From contig NZ_BCUX01000024.1 in NCBI RefSeq assembly GCF_001591445.1, forward strand, positions 1-64,000: 64,000 nucleotides of DNA. Direction: 5' to 3'. This DNA is from Neobacillus drentensis NBRC 102427. Lineage in GTDB: Bacteria; Bacillota; Bacilli; Bacillales; Cytobacillaceae. The position numbers and the translations under genes are program-made. The notes under the pieces were generated by a model. It was not told the DNA's origin. It did no database searches and was given only the letters and a program-made list of their open reading frames with translations. Positions 54,813 through 63,929 of this stretch are shown one piece after another (position 1 is the stretch's first letter; each line of letters begins with the position of its first letter).

Positions 54813-55497
54813 ATTAATCAGTCTTGAAATAAAAAAGTTTAAACTATTGTCCTACTTAAAAAGTGTGTTAATTGCTGATATTGTGATCATGGGATTGCTT
54901 TGTTTGATTTATTTTGCCGATAAGAGCGAGGGAAGTGTCGCCTTTGCCAGCTATGAAATGGCGTTTGAAGCAATAGGAAGCATAATCAGTCCAACCTTTA
55001 TTATCTTTGCTGCGGTACTGATCTCAAGAATCATCATTGATGAATATAAAAGTAATTCGATTATCTTGCTCTTCATGTATCCGATTAGCCGTAAAAAATT
55101 TATGGTTGCAAAGTTAATCATTGTTGCTTGCTTCACCTTCTTAACGATTTTTGTATCGAATCTCTTAATTGGAAGCTTGTTTTATTTAACTGATTCCTTT
55201 TTACACTTTGTACCTAAGGCACTAACCGTCGCGGTCTTAAAGGATGGATTGATAAGCATGACCCTTGGAGCAATTGCCGCTACTGGTTTGGCACTCATTC
55301 CATTGTATTTTGGAATGAGGAAAAAATCTGTTCCGGCTACAATTGTCTCAAGTATTGTTTTGGTTTCGCTTTCCAATTCCTCGGTCGATAACGTTAATCT
55401 TTTCTCGTTTTTCGTTGTATCGATCTTACTTGCTCTAGCAGGCTGTCTCATCGCTTATTTCTCGTTTAGGAATATTGAAAAAGTAGATATAAACTAG
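54805..55497 (+). CDS. ABC transporter permease (YcbO/BcrB-like)
   Basis: A 230-residue membrane protein with six hydrophobic helices, the partner of the preceding ATPase. The start is a GTG at 54805, inside the last codons of the ATPase gene and preceded by GGGGGCGG. It reads RKLISLEIKKFKLLSYLKSVLIADIVI, with a mid-protein EYKSNSIILLFMYPISRKKFMVAKLII, typical of ABC-2 type permeases. The genes overlap, so synthesis is coupled. A bidirectional terminator follows at once. Confidence 0.88.
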   Translation: MRKLISLEIKKFKLLSYLKSVLIADIVIMGLLCLIYFADKSEGSVAFASYEMAFEAIGSIISPTFIIFAAVLISRIIIDEYKSNSIILLFMYPISRKKFMVAKLIIVACFTFLTIFVSNLLIGSLFYLTDSFLHFVPKALTVAVLKDGLISMTLGAIAATGLALIPLYFGMRKKSVPATIVSSIVLVSLSNSSVDNVNLFSFFVVSILLALAGCLIAYFSFRNIEKVDIN

Positions 55498-55503
55498 CTT
55501 AAC

Positions 55504-55539
55504 AAAAATGGCCGCCCAGTCAATTGGGCAGCCATTTTT
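55504..55539. terminator. Bidirectional terminator after the ABC permease gene
   Basis: AAAAATGGC-C-GCCCA pairs with TGGGC-A-GCCATTTTT (one mismatch) with a short loop. A/T tracts on both sides allow it to serve the converging dehydrogenase gene too. Confidence 0.9.
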
Positions 55540-55580
55540 GTAATACTTTCAAAAGCAAATCCAGTCGAATAACACCTTTA

Positions 55581-56537
55581 TTAATATCCTTTTGAAAAAT
55601 TAACTAGATTTATCGGTGGAACCTCACCTGAAAGATAAGCTTTTAAGTTAGGTATCAAGATATTTTCAATCACTCGCTGATTATAGTGTTCGGTCGCTCC
55701 GGAGGTGTGAGGGGTGACAATCACATTTTCCATCTCCCAGAACGGGCTATCAGGACTTAACGGTTCGGTTTCAAATACATCGAGTCCTGCCCCGGCAATG
55801 GTTCCTTCCATTAATGCCTGGATCAGGTCCGCTTCCACGACAATTTCACCCCGACCAATATTAATAAAGAAGGCGGAACTCTTCATTAGTTTAAATTGAC
55901 CCGCCCCAAACAATTGATAGGTTTCCTTCGTAAGCGGTAACGTAACTACCACATAATCACAGATTGGAAGCAGCTGATCTAATTGGTCTGGAGTAAACAT
56001 TTCATCTACATAGTCAGCCGGCTTTCCGGAGTGCCTGACACCAAGCACGCGCATGCCGAATGCTTTAGCGATTTTCGCTGTTTCGTTTCCAATCGTCCCG
56101 ACGCCGATAATTCCAATTGTTTTTTCATGCATTTCCAGTCCCATATGTGCATGATGCCACGTTTTCTGTTGTTGGTTTTTAACATAGGTATGAATTTTTC
56201 GCGTTAAGGCGAGCATCAAGCCAAAAATGGTCTCAGAAATTGGGTAGGCATGTACGCCATTGGCACTTGTTAGGAAGATGTTTCTAGCATTCAGTTCATC
56301 CAGTGGTAAGCTATTAACGCCAGCACTCCAAGTTTGAAGCCACTTTAGCTTTGATTCCGGGGTGAGACAATATTCTTCTAACCCGTTTTTCCAACCAGCG
56401 ATGATTTCAGCATCCTTAACATGATCCTGCCAAATATGTTTATCTTTGCCGGCAAACAATTCCCATTCAGGAATAAGCGCCTGGATTTGTTCACGGTGAT
56501 GTGGTTCGATATTGCGGGTGATAACCATTTTTTTCAT
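55581..56537 (-). CDS. D-2-hydroxyacid dehydrogenase
   Basis: A 318-residue NAD(P)-dependent reductase of 2-keto acids. The dinucleotide motif is IGIIGVGTIGNETAKIAKAFG (about 140-160). Catalytic Arg lies in FINIGRGEIVVEADL, Glu in GLDVFETEPLSPDSP and His in VTPHTSGATEHYN. The substrate-binding half has LQTWSAGVNSLPLDEL. It resembles the phosphoglycerate/glyoxylate reductase-like group, but the actual substrate is not known. It is monocistronic, with a promoter region shared with the SDR gene. Confidence 0.9.
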   Translation of the reverse strand: MKKMVITRNIEPHHREQIQALIPEWELFAGKDKHIWQDHVKDAEIIAGWKNGLEEYCLTPESKLKWLQTWSAGVNSLPLDELNARNIFLTSANGVHAYPISETIFGLMLALTRKIHTYVKNQQQKTWHHAHMGLEMHEKTIGIIGVGTIGNETAKIAKAFGMRVLGVRHSGKPADYVDEMFTPDQLDQLLPICDYVVVTLPLTKETYQLFGAGQFKLMKSSAFFINIGRGEIVVEADLIQALMEGTIAGAGLDVFETEPLSPDSPFWEMENVIVTPHTSGATEHYNQRVIENILIPNLKAYLSGEVPPINLVNFSKGY

Positions 56538-56691
56538 AGGTAAGGATTCCTCCGTTTAAACAATATATACTTTAATTATGATAACTGAATCTTTAGGAAA
56601 TGGTAAGATTTTTGTTTACTAGTATCAAAGACAAGGAGCAAGATCTTGTGAAAAAAACAGAACTACCAATAACAAGTTCATTAGATAAAAG

Positions 56692-56708
56692 TGTTCATTA
56701 TTTGGTCA
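56692..56708. promoter_or_regulatory. Possible activator site upstream of the SDR gene
   Basis: TGTTCATTATTTGGTCA has the same 17-base length and half-site layout as the motif at 59764, differing by two bases in the arms. It lies about 90 bases upstream of the -24/-12 promoter, a normal distance for a sigma-54 activator site. Confidence 0.4.
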
Positions 56709-56791
56709 CTTTCCAACATGCTCTGTCCAAACAACAAACAATTTAGTTTTAACTTAAATCGCAGCGTATAAATTTCAGCGGAACTCACATT

Positions 56792-56807
56792 TGGCATAAT
56801 TCTTGCG
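56792..56807 (+). promoter_or_regulatory. Sigma-54 (-24/-12) promoter of the SDR gene
   Basis: TGGCATAATTCTTGCG has the invariant GG and GC separated by exactly 10 bases. It lies 38 bases upstream of the start codon, within the 308-base gap after the hydroxyacid dehydrogenase gene, which holds no coding sequence. Confidence 0.75.
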
Positions 56808-56845
56808 AATAATTCAAATAAGATTTTTTAGGGGGGAAAATATAT

Positions 56846-57613
56846 ATGCAAATTAATACTTGCAAAGCAGTTGTTACAGGAGGTGCTTCAGGACTTGGGG
56901 AGGCAACGGTACGAAACATTGTTAGAAATGGCGGGAGGGCCGTTATTTTTGACCAATCTGAAGAAAATGGTGTAAGGCTCCAAAACGACTTGGAGGAAGC
57001 AGTTTTATTTATTAAAGCGAATGTGACAATAGAAGAAGACATCCAGGCCGCAGTCGAGCAAGCATCTGAGTTTATGGGTGGTGTGAATACAGTCGTGAAC
57101 TGTGCAGGAATTGGCATAGGGGAGAAAGTACTCGGGAGAAATGGTTTGCATAATCTTTCTCTTTTTTCTAAAGTCATCAATGTGAATTTAATCGGTACAT
57201 TCAATGTGATTCGGATTGCTGCTGAGAAGATGACTCTAAATGAAGTGAATGAACAAGGTGAAAGGGGCGTAATTATTAATACTGCTTCAATTGCCGCTTT
57301 TGATGGGCAAATCGGCCAGGCTGCCTATAGTGCCTCTAAAGGCGGGATTGTCGGAATGACCCTGCCAATCGCAAGAGAATTAGCCCGCTACGGGATTCGC
57401 GTAATGACGATTGCCCCGGGGCTATTCCACACACCGATGTTTGATACACTTCCGCAAGAGGCGAAAGATTCACTTGGAAAAATGGTGCCATTCCCATCAA
57501 GGCTGGGACACCCGAGTGAATATGCACAGCTCGTCCAAAGCATCGTTGAAAATTCGATGCTAAATGGAGAAACCATCCGGCTTGACGGAGCCATTCGAAT
57601 GCAGCCAAAATAA
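56846..57613 (+). CDS. Short-chain dehydrogenase, 3-hydroxyacyl-CoA dehydrogenase type
   Basis: A 255-residue SDR resembling type II 3-hydroxyacyl-CoA dehydrogenase (HSD17B10-like). The cofactor motif is [17 protein letters not shown] with an acidic FDQSEENG suited to [18 protein letters not shown] and the catalytic Tyr/Lys in [16 protein letters not shown] follow, then [11 protein letters not shown]. It would oxidise a 3-hydroxyacyl-CoA, for example 3-hydroxy-2-methylbutyryl-CoA. AGGGGGG precedes the ATG. It has a -24/-12 promoter and shares its regulator with the acyl-CoA ligase gene (inference). Confidence 0.88.
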   Translation: MQINTCKAVVTGGASGLGEATVRNIVRNGGRAVIFDQSEENGVRLQNDLEEAVLFIKANVTIEEDIQAAVEQASEFMGGVNTVVNCAGIGIGEKVLGRNGLHNLSLFSKVINVNLIGTFNVIRIAAEKMTLNEVNEQGERGVIINTASIAAFDGQIGQAAYSASKGGIVGMTLPIARELARYGIRVMTIAPGLFHTPMFDTLPQEAKDSLGKMVPFPSRLGHPSEYAQLVQSIVENSMLNGETIRLDGAIRMQPK

Positions 57614-57629
57614 AAGTGCTTAGAGATAA

Positions 57630-57652
57630 GGGGAATTCCATTGGGAATCCCC
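57630..57652 (+). terminator. Hairpin after the SDR gene
   Basis: GGGGAATTCC and GGGAATCCCC form a GC-rich stem with a mismatch, 16 bases after the stop. No T-run follows, so the function is uncertain. Confidence 0.4.
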
Positions 57653-57661
57653 CTCACCCCA

Positions 57662-57868
57662 TTACCCTCCAAAGAATAGGTCAATAATATTTGAAGCAGT
57701 GGAGGTTTTTTTGTTGTAAAACTCTGAGTAACCGCAGTTTTTGCAAAAGACAACCGTAAAGGTATTGTGTTGAAGGTCAAACATCTTTGATAGACCCGTT
57801 CCTGTCATTGCTACATCTTTCGTACCTGTATCCCTGCTGCCACATTTAATACAGCCTTTTTCACTCAT
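57662..57868 (-). CDS. Small zinc ribbon protein
   Basis: A 68-residue protein with two CxxC pairs: GCIKCGS near the N-terminus and FCKNCGYSEFYNKK in the second half, which together should bind one zinc ion. The segment between them (MFDLQHNTFTVVF) forms the ribbon strands, and the C-terminus ends IIDLFFGG. GAGGAGTG lies before the ATG. Such small proteins often bind nucleic acids or partner proteins, and no specific role is known. It is oriented against the sigma-54 gene set. Confidence 0.8.
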   Translation of the reverse strand: MSEKGCIKCGSRDTGTKDVAMTGTGLSKMFDLQHNTFTVVFCKNCGYSEFYNKKTSTASNIIDLFFGG

Positions 57869-58008
57869 GATCTCACTCCTCGAATGGATTCCTCTTTTTA
57901 TTTACGATGAATGCGGATAAAAGTTCCCATATATAATAGATTTTGTTAAATATTCAAAAATATCCTTCACTTTTGTTACAATATAGATATTAGAAAAGGG
58001 GGGATGAA

Positions 58009-59754
58009 ATGAGCCAATTTAACGACTTAATTACGCCAGTAGACTGCATCGTCACCGAGGATACGAGATTATCTGAAGCAATCAGTCTGATGAACAGTAA
58101 GAAGTGGAACCTGCTCCCGGTTACAAATACAAACAGAAAACTGGTTGGCGTTTTTACGCGGAGCGGTTTATTTCAAATGATCATGGACAGGAAGCCCTTA
58201 ACCACCCCTATCAAATCATATATGAAAGAACATGTTGAAACGCTGCCAATTGACACTCCCTATGAAAATATTGAAATGATTGTGAAAAACAGTCCGGTGG
58301 GTACCGGTGTGGTCATTGATGAGCACCACCATGTCGTTGGAATCCTCACGAAAACAGATATGGTCATGTCCCTCCTGCAAACATCACAAGAATTAAAAAC
58401 AGTAAAAATCTTAAAAAGAACTTTAGAAACGGCATTAGACCATGCCTATGACGGAATTGTTATGACAGACGAAAAGAAAAACATCCAGATGGTCAGTCCT
58501 CCCCTGCTCGAATTATTTAATCTTCAACCAGAATCCGTTCTTTCCAAACCGGTTATGAAAGTATTGCCGGACCTTCATCTAAACAACGTGTATCAATCAG
58601 CAACAGCCGAGATTAGCGGTTTCCTTGAAATTAATGGGATTAAATACATAGTCCACCGAATTCCTATCTTAGAGGATGGAAAAGTCATCGGAGCGATTGG
58701 AAAAATAGTGTTCCGACAATTAAACGAGGTCAGTGAGTTATTTAAAAAACTGCAGAAGGCTGAGAATAAGGCGAGCTTTTATCACCAGCAATTCCAAAAA
58801 TCAGCGTCTGCCAGGTTTACTTGGGAGCATCTATTTACAGTTGACCCATATATGGAAAAGTTGAAAAAAAGTGCAGCCAAAGCAGCAAAAGGCAGGTCTA
58901 CTATTCTGATCCGCGGTGAAAGTGGCACAGGGAAAGAATTATTTGCTCAAGCAATTCATAATAGTAGTGGAAGAAGTACAGGAAAATTTATAGTCGTGAA
59001 TTGTGCTGCAATCCCGGAGGATTTGTTAGAATCAGAGTTTTTTGGCTATGACGAAGGGGCCTTTACGGGTGCAAGGCAAAAAGGCAAACTTGGAAAATTT
59101 GATTTGGCTAATGGTGGGACGCTCTTCCTTGATGAGATAGGAGATATGTCCCTTTCATTACAAGCCAAACTGCTGCGTGTGCTTCAAGAAAGAGAATTCT
59201 ACCGAGTCGGCGGAACGGTAAGAATTCAAGTGGATGTCAGAATCGTTGCAGCTACCAATCGTAACCTTGAAGAAATGGTCAAAGAGGGCCTTTTTAGAGA
59301 GGATTTATATTATCGACTCAATGTGATTTCATTAAACGTCCCGCCACTGCGCGAACGGCTATATGATACGGATCATTTGATTAGTCAATTCATGATTGAG
59401 CTGAATCAAATTTTAGGAACCAGCATCACAGGGATTGAAGATAGAGCAAGAGAAGTGATACTAGATTATGCTTGGCCCGGAAATGTCCGCGAACTGCGGA
59501 ATGTCATGGAGCGCGCGATGACTTTTGCTGAAAATGGAAAAATTAGATTTGAGGATCTCCCCGAATATATGGTGAAGCAGGTTTCTATGAGAGATATTTC
59601 TCTTCGTGTATCACTGGTCGAGAACGCGGAACTTGAGGCGATTAAAAAGGCACTGGTCCAAGTGAAGGGAAATAAGGTTAAAGCAGCTAGATTACTAGGA
59701 ATCAGCCGCTCAGGTTTATATGAAAAAATCAAAAAATATAAACTGCCAACCTAA
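58009..59754 (+). CDS. Sigma-54-dependent activator with CBS-CBS-PAS sensors
   Basis: A 581-residue enhancer-binding protein. Two CBS domains (about 1-120: LITPVDCIVTEDTRLSEAISLMNSKKWNLLPV and following) and a PAS domain (about 140-240) form the sensor half. The AAA+ domain (about 275-510) has Walker A GESGTGKE near 303, the sigma-54 contact loop GAFTGA near 350, and Walker B GGTLFLDEIGDMS. A Fis-type helix-turn-helix (about 545-581: KVKAARLLGISRSGLYEKIKKY) binds DNA. It resembles BkdR-type regulators but has a CBS pair in front. Flanking genes have -24/-12 promoters. CBS domains could sense adenylate or acyl-CoA-type ligands (inference). Confidence 0.93.
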   Translation: MSQFNDLITPVDCIVTEDTRLSEAISLMNSKKWNLLPVTNTNRKLVGVFTRSGLFQMIMDRKPLTTPIKSYMKEHVETLPIDTPYENIEMIVKNSPVGTGVVIDEHHHVVGILTKTDMVMSLLQTSQELKTVKILKRTLETALDHAYDGIVMTDEKKNIQMVSPPLLELFNLQPESVLSKPVMKVLPDLHLNNVYQSATAEISGFLEINGIKYIVHRIPILEDGKVIGAIGKIVFRQLNEVSELFKKLQKAENKASFYHQQFQKSASARFTWEHLFTVDPYMEKLKKSAAKAAKGRSTILIRGESGTGKELFAQAIHNSSGRSTGKFIVVNCAAIPEDLLESEFFGYDEGAFTGARQKGKLGKFDLANGGTLFLDEIGDMSLSLQAKLLRVLQEREFYRVGGTVRIQVDVRIVAATNRNLEEMVKEGLFREDLYYRLNVISLNVPPLRERLYDTDHLISQFMIELNQILGTSITGIEDRAREVILDYAWPGNVRELRNVMERAMTFAENGKIRFEDLPEYMVKQVSMRDISLRVSLVENAELEAIKKALVQVKGNKVKAARLLGISRSGLYEKIKKYKLPT

Positions 59755-59763
59755 GGAGAATAG

Positions 59764-59780
59764 TGTCCGGAAAATGGACA
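59764..59780. promoter_or_regulatory. Palindromic candidate activator site
   Basis: TGTCCGGAAAATGGACA has TGTCC/GGACA arms around 7 bases and lies about 100 bases upstream of the -24 element of the ligase gene. Further half-sites (TTGTCC, GGA) follow. Confidence 0.5.
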
Positions 59781-59876
59781 TTATATTGTCCTCTTTGTTT
59801 GGATGGAATACAGTTTGTTATTTTAGTGCAGATGTATTTTCAGGGCTGATAGACTTTAGAATGATTTTCCGTATAG

Positions 59877-59892
59877 TGGCATAAAAATTGCA
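59877..59892 (+). promoter_or_regulatory. Sigma-54 (-24/-12) promoter of the acyl-CoA ligase operon
   Basis: TGGCATAAAAATTGCA has GG and GC exactly 10 bases apart and lies 42 bases before the ligase start codon. Confidence 0.8.
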
Positions 59893-59933
59893 TTAAAATT
59901 GGGGAAGTCTTGTTTTGGGGGAGGATACTTTCT

Positions 59934-61457
59934 ATGAATATTGGAAGTCTATTAGCGCAAAATGCCCGTAAGTTCCCTGAATTACTAGCCATTGAATGCG
60001 AAGGACGAATCTATACGTATCGCCAATTTAATGAAGAAGTTAACAAACTCGCAAACGGCCTATTACAGCAGGGTGTGAAAAAAGGTGACAAGCTAGCATT
60101 GATGATGAAGAACTCGGATCACTTTGTCTTTACCTTTTTTGCAGCTGCTAAAATTGGTGCGATTGCCGTACCGGTTAATTTCCGCCTATCTGCTTCAGAG
60201 GTTCACTATATTTTAGATCAATCGGATACGGCTTTTGTTGTGTGTGATAAAGAATTCGAGCAAATTATTGTTTCTGCTAAACAGGGAACAGATGTCCGCT
60301 TCGTCATTACCGTTGGGGAACCTGACACAACAGGACACTACTCATATGAAGGGATTTTATCGGATAACCTGGCGGAACCTGATGTGGAGGTGTCTGAGCA
60401 GGATGATTTAGAAATCCTATATACATCCGGGACAACAGGACGTCCGAAGGGAGCGCTGTTTGATCATAGTCAAATTTTTAAAGTAGGAATTGCTGTCGTC
60501 ATTAATATGGGGATTCGGCAGCATGAACGAATTCTCCACCTTGCACCGCTGTTTCACTCAGCTCAATTGAACTTGTTTCTTATTTCTGGTGTTGCACTAG
60601 GTGCGACACATATCATTCATCGCGACTTTCATCCAGTTAAAGCGCTCCAAGCGATTCAAGAGCATAAAATTACCCACCTTTTTGCGGTTCCAGCCATGTA
60701 TAACTTTCTACTCCAAGTTCCTAATGCGGCAGATTATGATTTATCTTCTATTAAAAGAGTTGGATACGGGGCAGCCCCAATGGCACCCGAGCCTGTCAAA
60801 AAGAGTATTCAGCTCTTTAAAACAGATCAGTTCTATAACCTTTGCGGCCTAACCGAAGCAGGTCCAGGCGGAATTCTCCTTGATCCAGAAGGACATAAAC
60901 ATCATCTCGGCAAGGGCGGGAAACCCATTTTCTTAACGGAAACAAGGGTGGTCAATGAAGAAGGCAATGATGTGTTGCCTGGAGTGATTGGTGAATTTAT
61001 TGTCCGCAGTGACATGGTGATGAAGGCGTATTATAAAAAGCCGGAGGAAACGAAGAGCACCTTAAAAAATGGCTGGCTCTATACCGGTGACTTAGCGACG
61101 ATTGATGAAGAAGGCTATATCACGCTAGTCGATCGGAAAAAAGATATGATTATCTCGGGCGGAGAAAATGTGTATTCCGTAGAGGTTGAAGGAGTTCTTT
61201 TTGAACATCCGAATGTCCTCGATGCAGCCATTATAGGTTTGCCGGATGAGGTCTGGGGAGAGGCAGTTTGTGCGATCATTGTGCCAAAGGAAGGTGCGGT
61301 GATCGATGAGTTGGAATTGAAGAATTTCTGCCGGGAGAAGCTAGCGGGCTATAAGGTTCCAAGGAGGATTTTTATCGAAGGGCAGCTTCCGAGGAACGCT
61401 TCCGGGAAAGTACTGAAATATCAACTGCGTGAGAAGATGCGAAATGTAACCATTTAG
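59934..61457 (+). CDS. Acyl-CoA synthetase (AMP-forming)
   Basis: A 507-residue AMP-binding enzyme that activates a carboxylic acid with ATP and CoA. The start at 59934 is preceded by GGGGGAGGA. The phosphate loop is ILYTSGTTGRPKGALFDHS, then FYNLCGLTEAGPGG, the hinge GWLYTGDLATIDEEGYITLVDRKKDMIISGGENVYSVEVE, and the C-terminal Lys in LPRNASGKVLKYQLREK. It heads a run with acyl-CoA dehydrogenase and thiolase, so it likely opens a beta-oxidation-like pathway. Chain-length preference cannot be told from sequence. Confidence 0.92.
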   Translation: MNIGSLLAQNARKFPELLAIECEGRIYTYRQFNEEVNKLANGLLQQGVKKGDKLALMMKNSDHFVFTFFAAAKIGAIAVPVNFRLSASEVHYILDQSDTAFVVCDKEFEQIIVSAKQGTDVRFVITVGEPDTTGHYSYEGILSDNLAEPDVEVSEQDDLEILYTSGTTGRPKGALFDHSQIFKVGIAVVINMGIRQHERILHLAPLFHSAQLNLFLISGVALGATHIIHRDFHPVKALQAIQEHKITHLFAVPAMYNFLLQVPNAADYDLSSIKRVGYGAAPMAPEPVKKSIQLFKTDQFYNLCGLTEAGPGGILLDPEGHKHHLGKGGKPIFLTETRVVNEEGNDVLPGVIGEFIVRSDMVMKAYYKKPEETKSTLKNGWLYTGDLATIDEEGYITLVDRKKDMIISGGENVYSVEVEGVLFEHPNVLDAAIIGLPDEVWGEAVCAIIVPKEGAVIDELELKNFCREKLAGYKVPRRIFIEGQLPRNASGKVLKYQLREKMRNVTI

Positions 61458-61598
61458 AGATGTGGTTGGAATATTTTTACAACAATTTTATGAAAACAGC
61501 TGTGATTTGTAAAATAAATCCATCATACTTTTGTGGAAGAACTCGTCGTACTTTTAAAAAATGTAACCGTTACCAAGTTGAAAGAGAGGTACTTGTGA

Positions 61599-62744
61599 AT
61601 GAAACATCCCTATTTAAATGAAGATCATGAAATTTTTCGTAAGTCATTACGCAAGTTTTTGGACAAAGAAGCATATCCCTTTTATGAGCAGTGGGAGGAG
61701 GACCGGATAATTCCGCGCTCCTTCTGGAAAAAGATGGGCGAACAGGGTTTCCTTTGTCCAGATATCGATGAGAAATACGGTGGGAGCGAGGTCGATTGGG
61801 GATTTGCCGTAGTCATTAATGAAGAGCTGGAACGAGTCGGCTCAGGTTTAGTGGGGATTGGCCTCCACAATGATATTGTTGTTCCTTACATCACCGCTTA
61901 TGGGACAGAAGAGCAAAAACAGCGCTGGCTGCCAAAGTGTGTTACAGGAGAAATCATTACCGCAATTGCGATGACGGAACCGGGTACAGGCTCAGACCTT
62001 GCCAATATTAAAACAACGGCAAAGTTGGATGGTGACCACTATATCGTTAATGGCCAAAAGACGTTCATTACGAATGGGATTCAGTCGGACCTTATTGTTG
62101 TGGCAGTCAAAACGAACTTGAATGCCGTTCCAAAGCATAAAGGGGTCAGCCTCCTCGTCATTGAAAGAGATGCGCCCGGTTTTTCACGAGGGAGAAAGCT
62201 AAACAAAGTCGGCCTCCATTGCCAGGATACGGCGGAATTGATTTTTGAAGATTGCCGAGTGCCGAAGGAGAACCTGCTTGGGGAGGAAGGCAAAGGGTTT
62301 CTTTATTTAATGGAAAAACTCCAACAGGAACGCCTTCTTGTTGCGATTGGAGCTCAAACGGCCTCAGAAGTGATGCTCAAAATGACAATGGACTATGTAA
62401 AATCAAGAGAAGCGTTCGGAAAACCAGTCAGCCAGTTCCAAAACACCCAGTTTAAAATTGTGGAAATGGCTACAGATATTGAAATGGGCAGAGCCTTTTT
62501 GGACCAATTAATTGCCGAACATATTGAAGGGAAAAACGTCGTAACGAAGGTCTCGATGGCGAAATGGAAGCTGACTGATATCGCGAAGAAGATTGCCGCA
62601 GAATGTATGCAGCTCCATGGTGGCTATGGATATATGGAAGAATACGAGATTGCGAGAAGATTCCGTGATATTCCGGTTTCCAGCATTTACGCAGGCACCA
62701 ACGAAATAATGAAAACAATCATTGCGAAAAATCTAGGATTATAG
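61599..62744 (+). CDS. Acyl-CoA dehydrogenase
   Basis: A 381-residue FAD enzyme of the usual short/medium-chain size. Marks are FLCPDIDEKYGGSEVDWGFAVVINEEL, the flavin-contact AIAMTEPGTGSDLANIKTTA, KTFITNGIQSDLIVVAVKT, KVGLHCQDTAELIFEDCRVPKENLLG, and the end MQLHGGYGYMEEYEIARRFRD with SIYAGTNEIMKTIIAKNLGL. AGAGAGGT precedes the ATG. A 141-base gap without a -24/-12 element separates it from the ligase. It would introduce the double bond before hydration and SDR oxidation. Confidence 0.93.
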   Translation: MKHPYLNEDHEIFRKSLRKFLDKEAYPFYEQWEEDRIIPRSFWKKMGEQGFLCPDIDEKYGGSEVDWGFAVVINEELERVGSGLVGIGLHNDIVVPYITAYGTEEQKQRWLPKCVTGEIITAIAMTEPGTGSDLANIKTTAKLDGDHYIVNGQKTFITNGIQSDLIVVAVKTNLNAVPKHKGVSLLVIERDAPGFSRGRKLNKVGLHCQDTAELIFEDCRVPKENLLGEEGKGFLYLMEKLQQERLLVAIGAQTASEVMLKMTMDYVKSREAFGKPVSQFQNTQFKIVEMATDIEMGRAFLDQLIAEHIEGKNVVTKVSMAKWKLTDIAKKIAAECMQLHGGYGYMEEYEIARRFRDIPVSSIYAGTNEIMKTIIAKNLGL

Positions 62745-62758
62745 AAAGGAAGATGTTT

Positions 62759-63916
62759 ATGCGTGAAGTAGTAATTGTTGAAGCTGTACGTACACCAGTG
62801 GGAAGAAGAAATGGCGTGCTGAAAGATATCCGTCCCGATGATTTGTCAGCGCTCACATTAAAGGAACTAGTCAGTCGAGCAGGGATTGACCCAGCGCTTG
62901 TGGAGGATGTCATTTGGGGTTGTGTGACCCAGGCGAGTGAGCAAGCAGGCGACATTGCTAGAGTAGCAGCATTAATTGCTGGCTTCCCAATCGAGGTTCC
63001 AGGGACAACGATTGACCGTCAATGTGGTTCAAGTCAACAAGCAGTGCATTTCGCTGCTCAAGCCATTCTTGCAGGTGATATGGACGTAGTGATTGCCGGC
63101 GGTGTTGAAAGCATGTCCCGTGTTCCGATGGGTTCCAACTACAAAGGGGCCGAGGAACCATTTAGTCCTAATTTAAGGTCAAAGTACGAAATGATTCATC
63201 AGGGACTGTCAGCCGAGCGGATTGCTAAAAACTATGGATTTACCCGTGAAGAACTTGATCAATTTTCCCTTGAAAGTCATCAAAAAGCACTAAAGGCACA
63301 GGAAGAAGGTTATTTTGCAAAAGAAATTTTCCCACTTGAGGTAAGGCTTCCAGACGGTACAATGACTATCGTCAAGGATGATTCCGGTCCAAGAAAAGGA
63401 ACATCTTTAGAAGCCTTGGCTGGCCTCCGCACGTCCTTTAAAGAAGATGGTGTGATTCATGCCGGAAATTCCAGTCAAATAAGTGATGGGGCTGCTGCCT
63501 TATTACTAATGTCCCGCGAAAAAGCAGAAGAGCTTGGTTTGAAACCGCGCTTCCGTGTCCACACACGCGTGGTGGTAGGCTCAGATCCAACTTTGATGCT
63601 GACGGGGCCAATCCCAGCAACTCAAATGGCACTGAAAAAGTCTGGCTTATCGATTGATGAAATTGATGTGTTTGAAGTCAATGAAGCTTTCGCCTCTGTC
63701 CCGCTTGCCTGGCTGAAAGAGACGGGTGCCAATCCTGCAAAGTTAAATCCAAATGGCGGAGCGATTGCCCTTGGTCATCCGCTAGGCGGCAGTGGTGCGC
63801 GTCTAATGGTGACGATGATGCATGAGTTGGAGCGGACTGGCGGACGTTACGGATTACAAACGATATGCGAAGGTCATGGCATGGCAAATGCAACGATCAT
63901 TGAACGTTTAGATTAA
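62759..63916 (+). CDS. Thiolase (acetyl-CoA C-acyltransferase)
   Basis: A 385-residue thiolase. ATG 62759 is preferred over 62753 because AAAGGAAG is then 8 bases away. The nucleophilic Cys89 lies in TTIDRQCGSSQQAVHFAAQ. The second active-site His is in NGGAIALGHPLGGSGARLM, and the CEGHGMANATI block near the end holds the usual second Cys. IDEIDVFEVNEAFASVPLAW is also typical. It would cleave a 3-ketoacyl-CoA. It starts 14 bases after the dehydrogenase, so the two form one transcript. No enoyl-CoA hydratase gene is in the window. Confidence 0.93.
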   Translation: MREVVIVEAVRTPVGRRNGVLKDIRPDDLSALTLKELVSRAGIDPALVEDVIWGCVTQASEQAGDIARVAALIAGFPIEVPGTTIDRQCGSSQQAVHFAAQAILAGDMDVVIAGGVESMSRVPMGSNYKGAEEPFSPNLRSKYEMIHQGLSAERIAKNYGFTREELDQFSLESHQKALKAQEEGYFAKEIFPLEVRLPDGTMTIVKDDSGPRKGTSLEALAGLRTSFKEDGVIHAGNSSQISDGAAALLLMSREKAEELGLKPRFRVHTRVVVGSDPTLMLTGPIPATQMALKKSGLSIDEIDVFEVNEAFASVPLAWLKETGANPAKLNPNGGAIALGHPLGGSGARLMVTMMHELERTGGRYGLQTICEGHGMANATIIERLD

Positions 63917-63929
63917 CAGAGTTATTTAG

